A DNA stretch of 64,000 nt, taken from NCBI GenBank assembly GCA_020628545.1, contig JAHDEX010000010.1, positions 1 to 64,000 of the forward strand, written 5' to 3'. Below are positions 37,570 through 44,834 of this stretch, one piece after another. Made by a program: the position numbers and the translations under genes. The notes under the pieces were generated by a model. The model was not told the origin of the DNA and did not search any database. It saw only the letters and a list, made by a program, of their open reading frames with translations. Origin of the DNA: Paracoccaceae bacterium. Lineage in GTDB: Bacteria; Pseudomonadota; Alphaproteobacteria; Rhodobacterales; Rhodobacteraceae. Within the stretch, counting starts at the first letter, position 1. Each line of letters opens with the position of its first letter.

Positions 37570-38361
37570 ATGTATGCATTTGATATTGAACGGCCTTCGA
37601 CCATCGCAGATGCGGTTTCCGCACTGAAAGCGGAAGATTCGCAGGCGTTGGGGGGCGGCCAAACGCTGATCCCAACGCTGAAGCAGCGGCTAGCAATGCC
37701 CTCGGCGTTGGTGAGCCTTGGTGGCATCGGAGAGATGCAGGGTGTCTGCATGTCGGACGACGGCGCGGTCTGCGTGGGCGGTGCAACAACACACGCAACG
37801 GTCGCTTCTGAGACAGCCAACAGCTATTCAGGGCTTTCGGGTCTGGCGAGCCATATCGGTGACCCTGCAGTCCGTAATCGAGGCACAATCGGCGGATCAT
37901 TGGCCAACAATGACCCGTCAGCCTGCTATCCAGCTGCGGTTTTGGGGTCTGGCGCAGAGATTATCACGAATGCGCGCAGCATTGCGGCTGACGATTTCTT
38001 TGAAGGCATGTTCGCAACGGCGCTGGATGAGGGTGAGATCATCACCGAAGTGCGCTTCCCGGTGCCTGAAAAGGCGAACTATCAGAAGTTCGTCCAGCCG
38101 GCGTCGCGCTTCGCGCTTGTTGGCGTGTTTGTCGCCAAATACGCGGACGGCGTGCGCGTTGCCGTCACTGGCGCGTCGGAAGACGGTGTCTTCCGGTGGT
38201 CCGAGGCGGAGACCGCGTTGTCTTCTGACTTCTCTGCCAGCGCCATCAATGGGCTGACCGTGAGCGCGGATGGCATGATCGGAGACTTACACGGCACGTC
38301 CGAGTATCGCGCACATCTGGTCAAGGTGATGACGGGTCGCGCGGTTGCCGCCGCAAGCTAA
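37570..38361 (+). CDS. coxM: Carbon-monoxide-dehydrogenase-type medium subunit (FAD)
   Basis: A 263-residue FAD subunit. The FAD-binding segments are LGGGQTLIPTLKQR (about residue 33) and RNRGTIGGSLANNDPSACYP (about residues 100-119); the C-terminal CO_deh_flav domain follows. It transfers electrons to the respiratory chain. AAGGAGGGCTGAAAC precedes the ATG. It closes the cox cluster and is followed by a strong terminator. The usual HxDP of the second motif is NNDP. Confidence 0.93.
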   Translation: MYAFDIERPSTIADAVSALKAEDSQALGGGQTLIPTLKQRLAMPSALVSLGGIGEMQGVCMSDDGAVCVGGATTHATVASETANSYSGLSGLASHIGDPAVRNRGTIGGSLANNDPSACYPAAVLGSGAEIITNARSIAADDFFEGMFATALDEGEIITEVRFPVPEKANYQKFVQPASRFALVGVFVAKYADGVRVAVTGASEDGVFRWSEAETALSSDFSASAINGLTVSADGMIGDLHGTSEYRAHLVKVMTGRAVAAAS

Positions 38362-38366
38362 ATGAA

Positions 38367-38394
38367 AAGCCCCGGATAGAGATGTCCGGGGCTT
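38367..38394. terminator. Terminator shared by coxM and infC
   Basis: AAGCCCCGGA and TCCGGGGCTT form a perfect 10-bp stem around 8 bases. On the minus strand it is followed by TTTTCATTT, serving infC; on the plus strand by CTTC, serving coxM. Confidence 0.85.
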
Positions 38395-38420
38395 CTTCAA
38401 AACTCGACCAGTAGCAGGCT

Positions 38421-38966
38421 TTACTTCGGCAGCGGTCCAATCAACATGACCATTTGTCGACCTTCCATTTTCGGGAAGTTCTCAACCTTGCCGTGCTCTT
38501 TGGTGTCTTCAGCCACGCGTTCCAGCAAATCACGGCCCAACTCCTGGTGGGCCATTTCGCGACCACGGAAGCGTAGGGTGACCTTCACCTTGTCGCCGTT
38601 CTCCAAGAACTTGTAGACGTTGCGCATCTTTACATCATAGTCGTGGTGGTCCGTGTTAGGACGGAACTTCACTTCTTTGATTTCGATGGTCTTCTGCTTC
38701 TTACGGGCCTCAGCTTCTTTCTTCTGGGTCTCGTACTTGAACTTGCCATAGTCCATGATTTTGCAGACGGGCGGGTTCGCGTTGGGCGAGATTTCAACCA
38801 GATCGAGGCCAGCTTCTTCAGCCATCATCAATGCACGCTCTGGTTTCACGACCCCAACGTTTTCACCTTCTGCGCCGATCAAGCGGATCTCGGGCGCGCG
38901 AATGCGTTCGTTTGTGCGGGGGCCAGTATCGCGCTGTGGTGGCGCGTTGTGGGGTCTGCGTCCTAT
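38421..38966 (-). CDS. infC: Translation initiation factor IF-3, apparent AUA start
   Basis: A 181-residue IF-3, matching the E. coli length of 180. The conserved [15 protein letters not shown] and the later [20 protein letters not shown] are clear. No ATG, GTG or TTG exists between the upstream in-frame stop (38979-38981) and the conserved region until TTG at 38882, which would delete the N-terminus. An ATA at 38964-38966 lies 8 bases after GAAGGA and fits as the start. E. coli infC starts at AUU and IF-3 represses itself by rejecting that codon. rpmI and rplT are not downstream. Confidence 0.9.
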   Translation of the reverse strand: MGRRPHNAPPQRDTGPRTNERIRAPEIRLIGAEGENVGVVKPERALMMAEEAGLDLVEISPNANPPVCKIMDYGKFKYETQKKEAEARKKQKTIEIKEVKFRPNTDHHDYDVKMRNVYKFLENGDKVKVTLRFRGREMAHQELGRDLLERVAEDTKEHGKVENFPKMEGRQMVMLIGPLPK

Positions 38967-39159
38967 GGTCTTTGTCCTTCAGTCGTTTGTAACAGGTGTG
39001 CGCAAGGTAATGGTGCTTGCCGTCGGCATCAAGCCGCAAAGAGGGGCGACGAGAGGCGAAATTCCCCTCGTTGAGCGGTTCACCTTTGCTACAATCTTTG
39101 CGATAGAAGCGCCAATCCCGTTTGGGGACCGGATTAGAACGCGTGAAAGGAACAACACC

Positions 39160-40239
39160 ATGCGTGGAACCATTATTATCATCATCTTGGCCGTGCTCGG
39201 CTTCTTTGGATACCAGTGGGCGGTGAACGGCAACACACCGGCCAAAACCATGAGCGATGTGACCGGTGCGGCGAGCGACACAGCCGAAACCGCCGCTGAT
39301 GCGGCAGGTGACGCTGTGGATGCAACGACCGAAGCTGCTGGTGAAGCCGCTGCGGCTACGACGGAAGCTGTTGAAGGTGCTGCTGAAAGCGCTGCAGAAG
39401 CTGTTGATGACGCCGTTGAGGCGACCACGGAAGCCGCTGAAGATGGAGCGGCAGCTGTCGCAGATGCAGTAAGTGACGCAGCTGACACTGCAACAGAAGC
39501 CGCAAGTGACGCCGCGGATACTGCAGCCGAAGCGACTGACGATGCCGCGCAAGCCGTCGAAGGTGCGGTCGATGACGCGACCGAGGCCACCGAGGGCGCC
39601 GCCGACGCCGCGACAGAAGCAGTCGACGATGCAGTTGCCGCAACGGAGGAAGCCGCCGACGCGGCAGCAACCGAAGCGACTGAGGCTGTTGAAGACGCGA
39701 CCGCCGCAACAGAAGAAGCGGCGGGGGCTGCGACAGACGCAATTGAGGATACGGCCGCAGCGACAGAAGAGGCGGCCGACGCCGCGGCGGCAGAAGCCAC
39801 AGAAGCTGCGGAAGATGCAGCCGCTGCTACGGAAGAGGCAGCGGACGCTGCAGCGACCGAAGCGGCAGAGGCTGTCGAAGATGCGACCGCCGCAACAGAA
39901 GAGGCCGCAGACGCCGCAACAACAGAAGCCACGGAAGCTGTAGAAGATGCAGCTGCTGCTACGGACGATACTGCTAACGCTGCGACAACCGAAGCCGCCG
40001 AAGCGACAGAGGACGCAGCCGCTGCAACTGAAGAGGCAGCAGACGCAGCCGCCACATCGCCAGCCGAGCTTCTGACTGTTGATGGTTTCGACTTTGATCG
40101 CGTGCAGGAGATGATCGACGGATCAGACCTGGGTGCGCTGGAGAAAACGACACTGACAACTGGCCTGACAGCAGTGAAGGATAACCCTGAACTACTCGAA
40201 GGTGTCCTTGATCAGATCCGGGAAGCGATGGGCCTCTAA
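39160..40239 (+). CDS. Membrane-anchored acidic Ala/Glu/Thr repeat protein (LEA-like 11-mers)
   Basis: A 359-residue protein. It has a short basic N-terminus, one membrane helix (residues 4-20, IIIIILAVLGFFGYQW), then about 270 residues of Ala, Glu, Asp and Thr with no Lys, Arg, His or Cys (30-308), then a C-terminal domain of about 55 residues (LLTVDGFDFDRVQEMID...). The core repeats as 11-mers paired into 22-mers, as in TEEAADAAATEA / TEAVEDATAA. It should form a long amphipathic helix, probably periplasmic. The start follows GAAAGGAAC. It is divergent from infC; no established function is known. Confidence 0.8.
   Translation: MRGTIIIIILAVLGFFGYQWAVNGNTPAKTMSDVTGAASDTAETAADAAGDAVDATTEAAGEAAAATTEAVEGAAESAAEAVDDAVEATTEAAEDGAAAVADAVSDAADTATEAASDAADTAAEATDDAAQAVEGAVDDATEATEGAADAATEAVDDAVAATEEAADAAATEATEAVEDATAATEEAAGAATDAIEDTAAATEEAADAAAAEATEAAEDAAAATEEAADAAATEAAEAVEDATAATEEAADAATTEATEAVEDAAAATDDTANAATTEAAEATEDAAAATEEAADAAATSPAELLTVDGFDFDRVQEMIDGSDLGALEKTTLTTGLTAVKDNPELLEGVLDQIREAMGL
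39643..40059 (+). repeat. In-frame 66-bp (22-residue) repeat array
   Basis: The core TEEAA or equivalent recurs at residues 162, 184, 202, 224, 246, 268 and 290, a spacing of 22 residues except one of 18. Codons vary between copies, so the repeat is conserved at protein rather than DNA level. The Ala-rich code also leaves an open frame on the opposite strand. Confidence 0.75.
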
Positions 40240-40259
40240 GACCCATCACAAATGATGAG

Positions 40260-40289
40260 AAGGGCCGCGCTGTCAGAGGCGCGGCCCTT
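40260..40289. terminator. Terminator after the repeat protein gene
   Basis: AAGGGCCGCGC and GCGCGGCCCTT form a perfect 11-bp stem around 8 bases, followed by TATCG. It overlaps the 3' end of the convergent ATPase gene and probably serves both directions. Confidence 0.8.
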
Positions 40290-40824
40290 TATCGTTGGCG
40301 ACATGGTGTATGACGGAAGCGAGCCGTTCGTTCACCGGCACGCGCGGCAGCACCCTCCATCTGATATTCAGCTGCGTGAGCGCGGCAATGATGCGGTCAT
40401 ACTCAGCCACAGCGTCGGTGAAAGGTTGGCGCCGCGCCTCGTCATTTTGAAAAAGCTCTTCCCAAGGCTCCGCGACTAAGACCTCTGAATAAGGAAAGTC
40501 GGTAGGGAGGATATCTGCCAGTAGGTGACCTCCCGCGTGTTGAAGCGCCACTGCGGCGTCAAGCAACCCGCGGTCGAAATAGACGGCCTCTTCGATCTGT
40601 GAGACATCAGCCAGATCCTGCAACGCCATCGCTTTCGCCCGCATCGCGAACGCGACTGGATTTTCCCAAGGCAGGGCACCGGTTGGCGTGAGTTTTTCGG
40701 CTTCCACGATCCTTCGACCGGGTTCGGAAACAACAATGCGACCCGTAGCACGGATCGCATCTAAGAGTGTTGATTTCCCAGCTGACGAACAGCCGGTGAT
40801 CAAAATGCGGGGTTTACCCGACAA
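40273..40824 (-). CDS. Small P-loop ATPase (AAA_28/NadR-kinase-like)
   Basis: A 183-residue nucleoside-kinase-like P-loop protein. Walker A is ITGCSSAGKSTLLDAI at residue 9. FDRGLLDAAVALQ gives the D-R-G motif and VSEPGRRIVEAE an E-x-R segment, as in NadR or thymidylate-kinase-like ATPases. It overlaps the fpr gene by 11 bases, making it the last gene of the cys operon. The role is unknown; the fold suggests a small-molecule kinase. Confidence 0.75.
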   Translation of the reverse strand: MSGKPRILITGCSSAGKSTLLDAIRATGRIVVSEPGRRIVEAEKLTPTGALPWENPVAFAMRAKAMALQDLADVSQIEEAVYFDRGLLDAAVALQHAGGHLLADILPTDFPYSEVLVAEPWEELFQNDEARRQPFTDAVAEYDRIIAALTQLNIRWRVLPRVPVNERLASVIHHVANDKGPRL

Positions 40825-41671
40825 ACGCCTTCTCGATCACAAATTCGCCGGGTTCAGAGTTCGCACCCTCGCGCAGCCCAGCCTTTTCCATCAGGGCTTT
40901 GATATCAAGGTTGAACGCGAGCGAGCCACATACCATCGCGCGATCTGTTGCGGGGTCCAGGGCTGGAATGCCAAGATCGGCAAACAATTCGCCGTTCTCG
41001 ATCAGCGTGGTGATGCGCCCCATCTTTGGGCTCTCTTCGCGGGTCGTTGTTGGATAGTAGCGGATTTTGTTGGCAAATCCTTCGCCCATCAACTCCGCCA
41101 GCATCTCGTCCTGTCTGATGCTCTCAATCAGGTCACGCCCGTAGGTGAGTTCATCCACGTCCCGGCAGGTGTGCGTGATGATAACTTCGTCGTAGTTTTC
41201 ATATGTCTCGGGTTCGCGCAGCAAGGATGCGAATGGCGCAAAGCCAGTGCCGGTGGCGAAGAAATACAGACGTTTGCCGGGCAGCAGTGCATCATGCACC
41301 AGTGTGCCAACTGGCTTCGGCCGCAGGATGATCTGATCTCCGGGCTGAATGTGCTGCAGCTTCGATGTCAGCGGACCGTCAGGCACCTTGATCGAGTAGA
41401 ACTCCAGGTCTTCATCCCATGATGGCGACGCGATGGAATAGGCGCGCAGAAGTGGCTTTTGCTTGCCAGTCTCAGGATGCGGTTCGCCCATCAGGCCGAT
41501 CATCACAAATTCGCCGGAACGGAAACGCAAAGATGCAGGCCGCGTTACGCGGAAGGAAAACAGCCGGTCCGTGTAGTGCTGAACAGACGTCACAGTCTGG
41601 GCGTCGGGCAACGTTGGCACGGGCTTTGCGGCGGCTTGGGTCACAGGGGTTTGCTCAGTCATATCTTTCAT
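40814..41671 (-). CDS. fpr: Ferredoxin-NADP+ reductase
   Basis: FAD enzyme of 285 residues that shuttles electrons between NADPH and ferredoxin or flavodoxin. Motifs are FRSGEFVMIGL, LLRAYSIASPSW (FAD), the NADP site FFATGTGFAPFASLLREP and the C-terminal MVCGSLAFN. The start could be 41671 (MKDMTEQ) or 41662; neither has a clear ribosome site. Its location in the cys operon suggests it feeds electrons to the siroheme sulfite reductase, though Fpr also has oxidative-stress roles. Confidence 0.92.
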   Translation of the reverse strand: MKDMTEQTPVTQAAAKPVPTLPDAQTVTSVQHYTDRLFSFRVTRPASLRFRSGEFVMIGLMGEPHPETGKQKPLLRAYSIASPSWDEDLEFYSIKVPDGPLTSKLQHIQPGDQIILRPKPVGTLVHDALLPGKRLYFFATGTGFAPFASLLREPETYENYDEVIITHTCRDVDELTYGRDLIESIRQDEMLAELMGEGFANKIRYYPTTTREESPKMGRITTLIENGELFADLGIPALDPATDRAMVCGSLAFNLDIKALMEKAGLREGANSEPGEFVIEKAFVG

Positions 41672-41730
41672 GCGGCCAGGATAGGCCGCTCTCCGTATTC
41701 TACATTGATCTGGGTCAGTAAAGGGGGGCG

Positions 41731-42141
41731 TCAGCCGCGCAGGCGCGCCTGATAGTTGTGGCCTTGCCAGTTGGAGCGGCGCAGCCATTGATCTTCCGGC
41801 TGGCGAGCTGCGAGGTCATCATCGATTTCAACCTCATCGAAGCCAGAGCGCCGCGCCATCGCGTATTGGTCGGCAATTACGTGGCCCTTCGCGCGCAAGC
41901 GGCCTTTGTAGCCTAACTGACGCAACCGCGTGGCTAGGGTAAAGCCGCGACCATCCGCAAAGCTGGGAAAGTCGACGCGGATCATCGCCGCGTTTGTCAG
42001 CCCCACAAGCGTCGCAGGGTCCGTGTCAGACGCAAGATCAATGCCCTCAGGGCAATCATTCGCAGGGCTGCCTTCCACGGCGCGAAAACCGCACTTCCAA
42101 TCGTCAGCGGCAAAGCCTGTATCGGTTACAATCACACTCAT
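41731..42141 (-). CDS. DUF934-family protein of the sulfite-reduction operon
   Basis: A 136-residue soluble protein. DUF934 features are IRVDFPSFADGRGFTLATRL and RLRAKGHVIADQYAMARRSG with FDEVEIDD. The start at 42141 follows AAGGACAGACTG. DUF934 genes occur almost only beside cysI/cysH, which suggests an accessory part in sulfite reduction; the mechanism is unproven. Here it lies 10 bp after cysH and 59 bp before fpr. Confidence 0.85.
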   Translation of the reverse strand: MSVIVTDTGFAADDWKCGFRAVEGSPANDCPEGIDLASDTDPATLVGLTNAAMIRVDFPSFADGRGFTLATRLRQLGYKGRLRAKGHVIADQYAMARRSGFDEVEIDDDLAARQPEDQWLRRSNWQGHNYQARLRG

Positions 42142-42151
42142 CAGTCTGTCC

Positions 42152-42871
42152 TTAAGCGACGTCACGTTCAGCGCCATTTGCGCCAAAGTGAATACCACAT
42201 TCCGTTTTTATACTGCCTTCCCAACGACCTGCGCGGTCATCTTCACCCACGCCGACTGGGTTCGTGCAGGGGGCGCAACCGATGGAACGGAAGCCTCTTG
42301 CGACCAGCGGGTGACGCGGCAGATCATGCACTGCGATGTAATGCGCAATCTGCTCACGATCCCACAGCGCCAGCGGGTTTATTTTGATACGATGGCTCGC
42401 CGGATCCTTCTCAAAGTGCTGCAACTTTGCGCGCACACCGTTCTGGAACTGTTTGCGGCCTGTGATCCAGGACCCGAAGTCTTTCAACGCGCGTTCGAGC
42501 GGTTCGGACTTACGCAAAGTGCAGCAGGCATCGACGTCCGCTTGGTGCAAAATGCCATCAACGTCCCGCTGCAAGACGGCGGCGCGATCTGGAGTAATGA
42601 CACGCACATCGGTCAAACCTAGCGTTTCGGCGACTTCCGCTTGATAGCTGAGCGTCTCCGGAAACAGCATTTCTGTGTCGAGAAAGATCACCGGCACGTT
42701 CTTGTCGATCTCAGCAGCCATGTGCAGGAGCACAACGCTTTCAGCGCCGAAAGAGCTGACAAGGGCCGTGTCGCCGATACGCACGTCTTCGAGAGCATGC
42801 CGCAGGATCATCTGCGGCGTGCTTTTTGCGTGAAGCGTATTCTGGCGGTCTGCGATTTCCTTAAGCGGCAT
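42152..42871 (-). CDS. cysH: Assimilatory adenylyl-sulfate (APS) reductase
   Basis: A 239-residue reductase that turns APS into sulfite. The four cluster cysteines of the APS type are present (DACCTLRK and GCAPCTNP), unlike E. coli PAPS reductase, and the catalytic cysteine is in ECGIH near the C-terminus. The nucleotide loop is LVSSFGAESVVLLH. The start at 42871 overlaps the cysI end by 11 bases; an open extension upstream lies in cysI. Confidence 0.93.
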   Translation of the reverse strand: MPLKEIADRQNTLHAKSTPQMILRHALEDVRIGDTALVSSFGAESVVLLHMAAEIDKNVPVIFLDTEMLFPETLSYQAEVAETLGLTDVRVITPDRAAVLQRDVDGILHQADVDACCTLRKSEPLERALKDFGSWITGRKQFQNGVRAKLQHFEKDPASHRIKINPLALWDREQIAHYIAVHDLPRHPLVARGFRSIGCAPCTNPVGVGEDDRAGRWEGSIKTECGIHFGANGAERDVA

Positions 42872-44531
42872 TTTTCTCAGCCTTCTCTGGATACAGGATG
42901 TCCTTGAACGGCGCGGGGCCAAGGCGGCGGTAGGCTTGCAGGAACGTTTCTTCGTCGTCCTGACGGATTGCGACGTAGCCCTTAATAAGCCGCTCGATGG
43001 CTGGCACGATCTCATCCGCGCTAAAACCAGGGCCCGCACGTTCGCCGATGGTCGCATCTTCAGATCCGTCACCACCCAGTGTGATCTGGTAGTTCTCGAC
43101 GCCTGCACGGTCGAGGCCGAGGATGCCGATGTGCCCCACGTGGTGATGGCCACAGGCGTTGATACAGCCGGAGATTTTGATCTTCAGCGGGCCAACTTCA
43201 TGTTCCATCTTCAATTCTTCGAACCGTGTCGCAATCTCCTGCGCAATAGGGATCGACCGGGCGGTCGCAAGCGCGCAGTAGTCCATGCCGGGGCAGGCGA
43301 TGATGTCGCTGACCAGCCCAATGTTGGCGGTCGCCAGATCAGCCTTGCGCAGCGCTTGGTACACCAGATTCAGGTCAGCTTTGTGGACATGTGGCAGGAT
43401 CACGTTCTGCTCATGACTGATCCGGATCTCGTTGTGGCCGAAAGTTTCCGCAATATCTGCGATCGCGCGCATCTGGTCTGAACTTGCATCACCGGGTGTG
43501 TGGCCATGCTTTTTGATCGAGATCGACACGATGGCGTAGTCGTCGTTCTTGTGTGCTGTCAAGTTCGTGTCCGTCCAACTGCGGAACGCAGGGTTCGCCA
43601 AACGCGCGGCTTCATAACCATCTGTCTTGGCGGACTTGTACGATGGCTCTGCGAAGTGTTGTTCGATTTGTGCAAGCAACTGCTGATCAAATCCAGTGAA
43701 ACCGTCGCGAATTTGTGCGAAACGTGCCTCAACCTTTTCGCGAATGGTCTCCAGCCCGTTCTCGTGAACCGTAATTTTGATCCGCGCCTTGTACTTGTTG
43801 TCGCGGCGGCCGAGCAGGTTGTAGACGCTCACAATCGCCTCGCAATACGCAAGCAGGTCTTCTTGCGGCAGGAAGTCACGGATGACCTTGCCGATCATCG
43901 GTGTGCGGCCAAGGCCACCACCCACGACAACCTCAAAGCCCGCCTCACCCGCATCATTGCGGACCATGCGCAAGCCGATGTCATGCGCTTTGGTGACGGC
44001 GCGATCGTTTGGCGAACCGGTCACTGCGATTTTGAACTTACGCGGCAGGAACTGGAATTCCGGGTGATCGGTGGACCACTGGCGCAGCAGTTCTGCGATA
44101 GGGCGTGGATCTGCAATCTCATCAGCAGCCGCACCGGCGAAATGGTCCGCCGTCACGTTGCGGATCGTGTTGCCCGACGTCTGGATGGCGTGCATGCCAA
44201 CGTCGGCGAGTGCCTCCAACATATCCGGCACATCGTTCAGCTTGGGCCAGTTGTACTGGATATTCTGACGGGTGGTGAAGTGGCCGTAGCCCTTGTCCCA
44301 CTTGTCCGCGATGAAGGCGAGCTGACGCATTTGGCCGCTGTTGAGCGTACCGTAAGGGATCGCAACACGCAGCATATAGGCGTGCAATTGCAGGTACAGG
44401 CCGTTCATCAGGCGCAGCGGCTTGAATTCGTCTTCGGTCAGAGAGCCGTCGATACGGCGCTCGACCTGACCACGGAATTGGGCGACGCGTTCGAGGACAA
44501 AAGCTTCGTCGAAGTCATTGTAGGTATACAT
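42861..44531 (-). CDS. cysI: Sulfite (nitrite/sulfite) reductase hemoprotein
   Basis: Siroheme-[4Fe-4S] enzyme of 556 residues reducing sulfite to sulfide. Cluster and heme cysteines are in ACPGMDYCALATARSIP and GCINACGHHHVGHIG (about residues 423-500). The repeat halves begin LRVAIPYGTLNSGQMR and IRISHEQNVILPHV. Electrons may come through Fpr and ferredoxin because no flavoprotein CysJ is near. It is 3 bases after the DUF2849 gene. Confidence 0.93.
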   Translation of the reverse strand: MYTYNDFDEAFVLERVAQFRGQVERRIDGSLTEDEFKPLRLMNGLYLQLHAYMLRVAIPYGTLNSGQMRQLAFIADKWDKGYGHFTTRQNIQYNWPKLNDVPDMLEALADVGMHAIQTSGNTIRNVTADHFAGAAADEIADPRPIAELLRQWSTDHPEFQFLPRKFKIAVTGSPNDRAVTKAHDIGLRMVRNDAGEAGFEVVVGGGLGRTPMIGKVIRDFLPQEDLLAYCEAIVSVYNLLGRRDNKYKARIKITVHENGLETIREKVEARFAQIRDGFTGFDQQLLAQIEQHFAEPSYKSAKTDGYEAARLANPAFRSWTDTNLTAHKNDDYAIVSISIKKHGHTPGDASSDQMRAIADIAETFGHNEIRISHEQNVILPHVHKADLNLVYQALRKADLATANIGLVSDIIACPGMDYCALATARSIPIAQEIATRFEELKMEHEVGPLKIKISGCINACGHHHVGHIGILGLDRAGVENYQITLGGDGSEDATIGERAGPGFSADEIVPAIERLIKGYVAIRQDDEETFLQAYRRLGPAPFKDILYPEKAEKNAA

Positions 44532-44534
44532 GGA

Positions 44535-44834
44535 TCAGACCTCTGCCTGTTTGCCGTGGTTGTAGTTGGATGGGCCGCGCGTGCGGAACGCTTCGCGGAA
44601 GTGCGTGGGCTCGGGCCCGTCAACACCTGCTTTGACGTCTGCCAAATAGGCGCCCGCGATCTTGTCTTGCTGGGCTTGTGCCTCAAGCAACCGCAGATCG
44701 GCGTGGGCTTCGTCTTCCAGAAGCTCGGCTTCTTTGATGTCGCCAGTCCAGGTGCTGTCAGGGGTGAACCAGACGGCATCACCTTCCAGCAGCGCGTTGG
44801 CTGTGATGACCTTGGGGGTGAAGGCGCGGGGCAT
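44535..44834 (-). CDS. DUF2849-family protein
   Basis: A 99-residue protein typical of alphaproteobacterial cys operons, MPRAFTPKVITANALLEGD at the N-terminus and HFREAFRTRGPSNY at the C-terminus. It is placed between cysG and cysI with a 1-base overlap and a 3-base gap. The family has no proven activity; tight linkage with sulfite reductase suggests an assembly or electron-transfer accessory. Confidence 0.85.
   Translation of the reverse strand: MPRAFTPKVITANALLEGDAVWFTPDSTWTGDIKEAELLEDEAHADLRLLEAQAQQDKIAGAYLADVKAGVDGPEPTHFREAFRTRGPSNYNHGKQAEV

Noticed and set aside
38979-40055. Minus-strand open frame of 358 codons, Ala/Ser/Val-rich
   Set aside because: Exact antisense of the acidic repeat protein; Ala-rich codons keep the opposite strand open. 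No ribosome site or recognisable domain.
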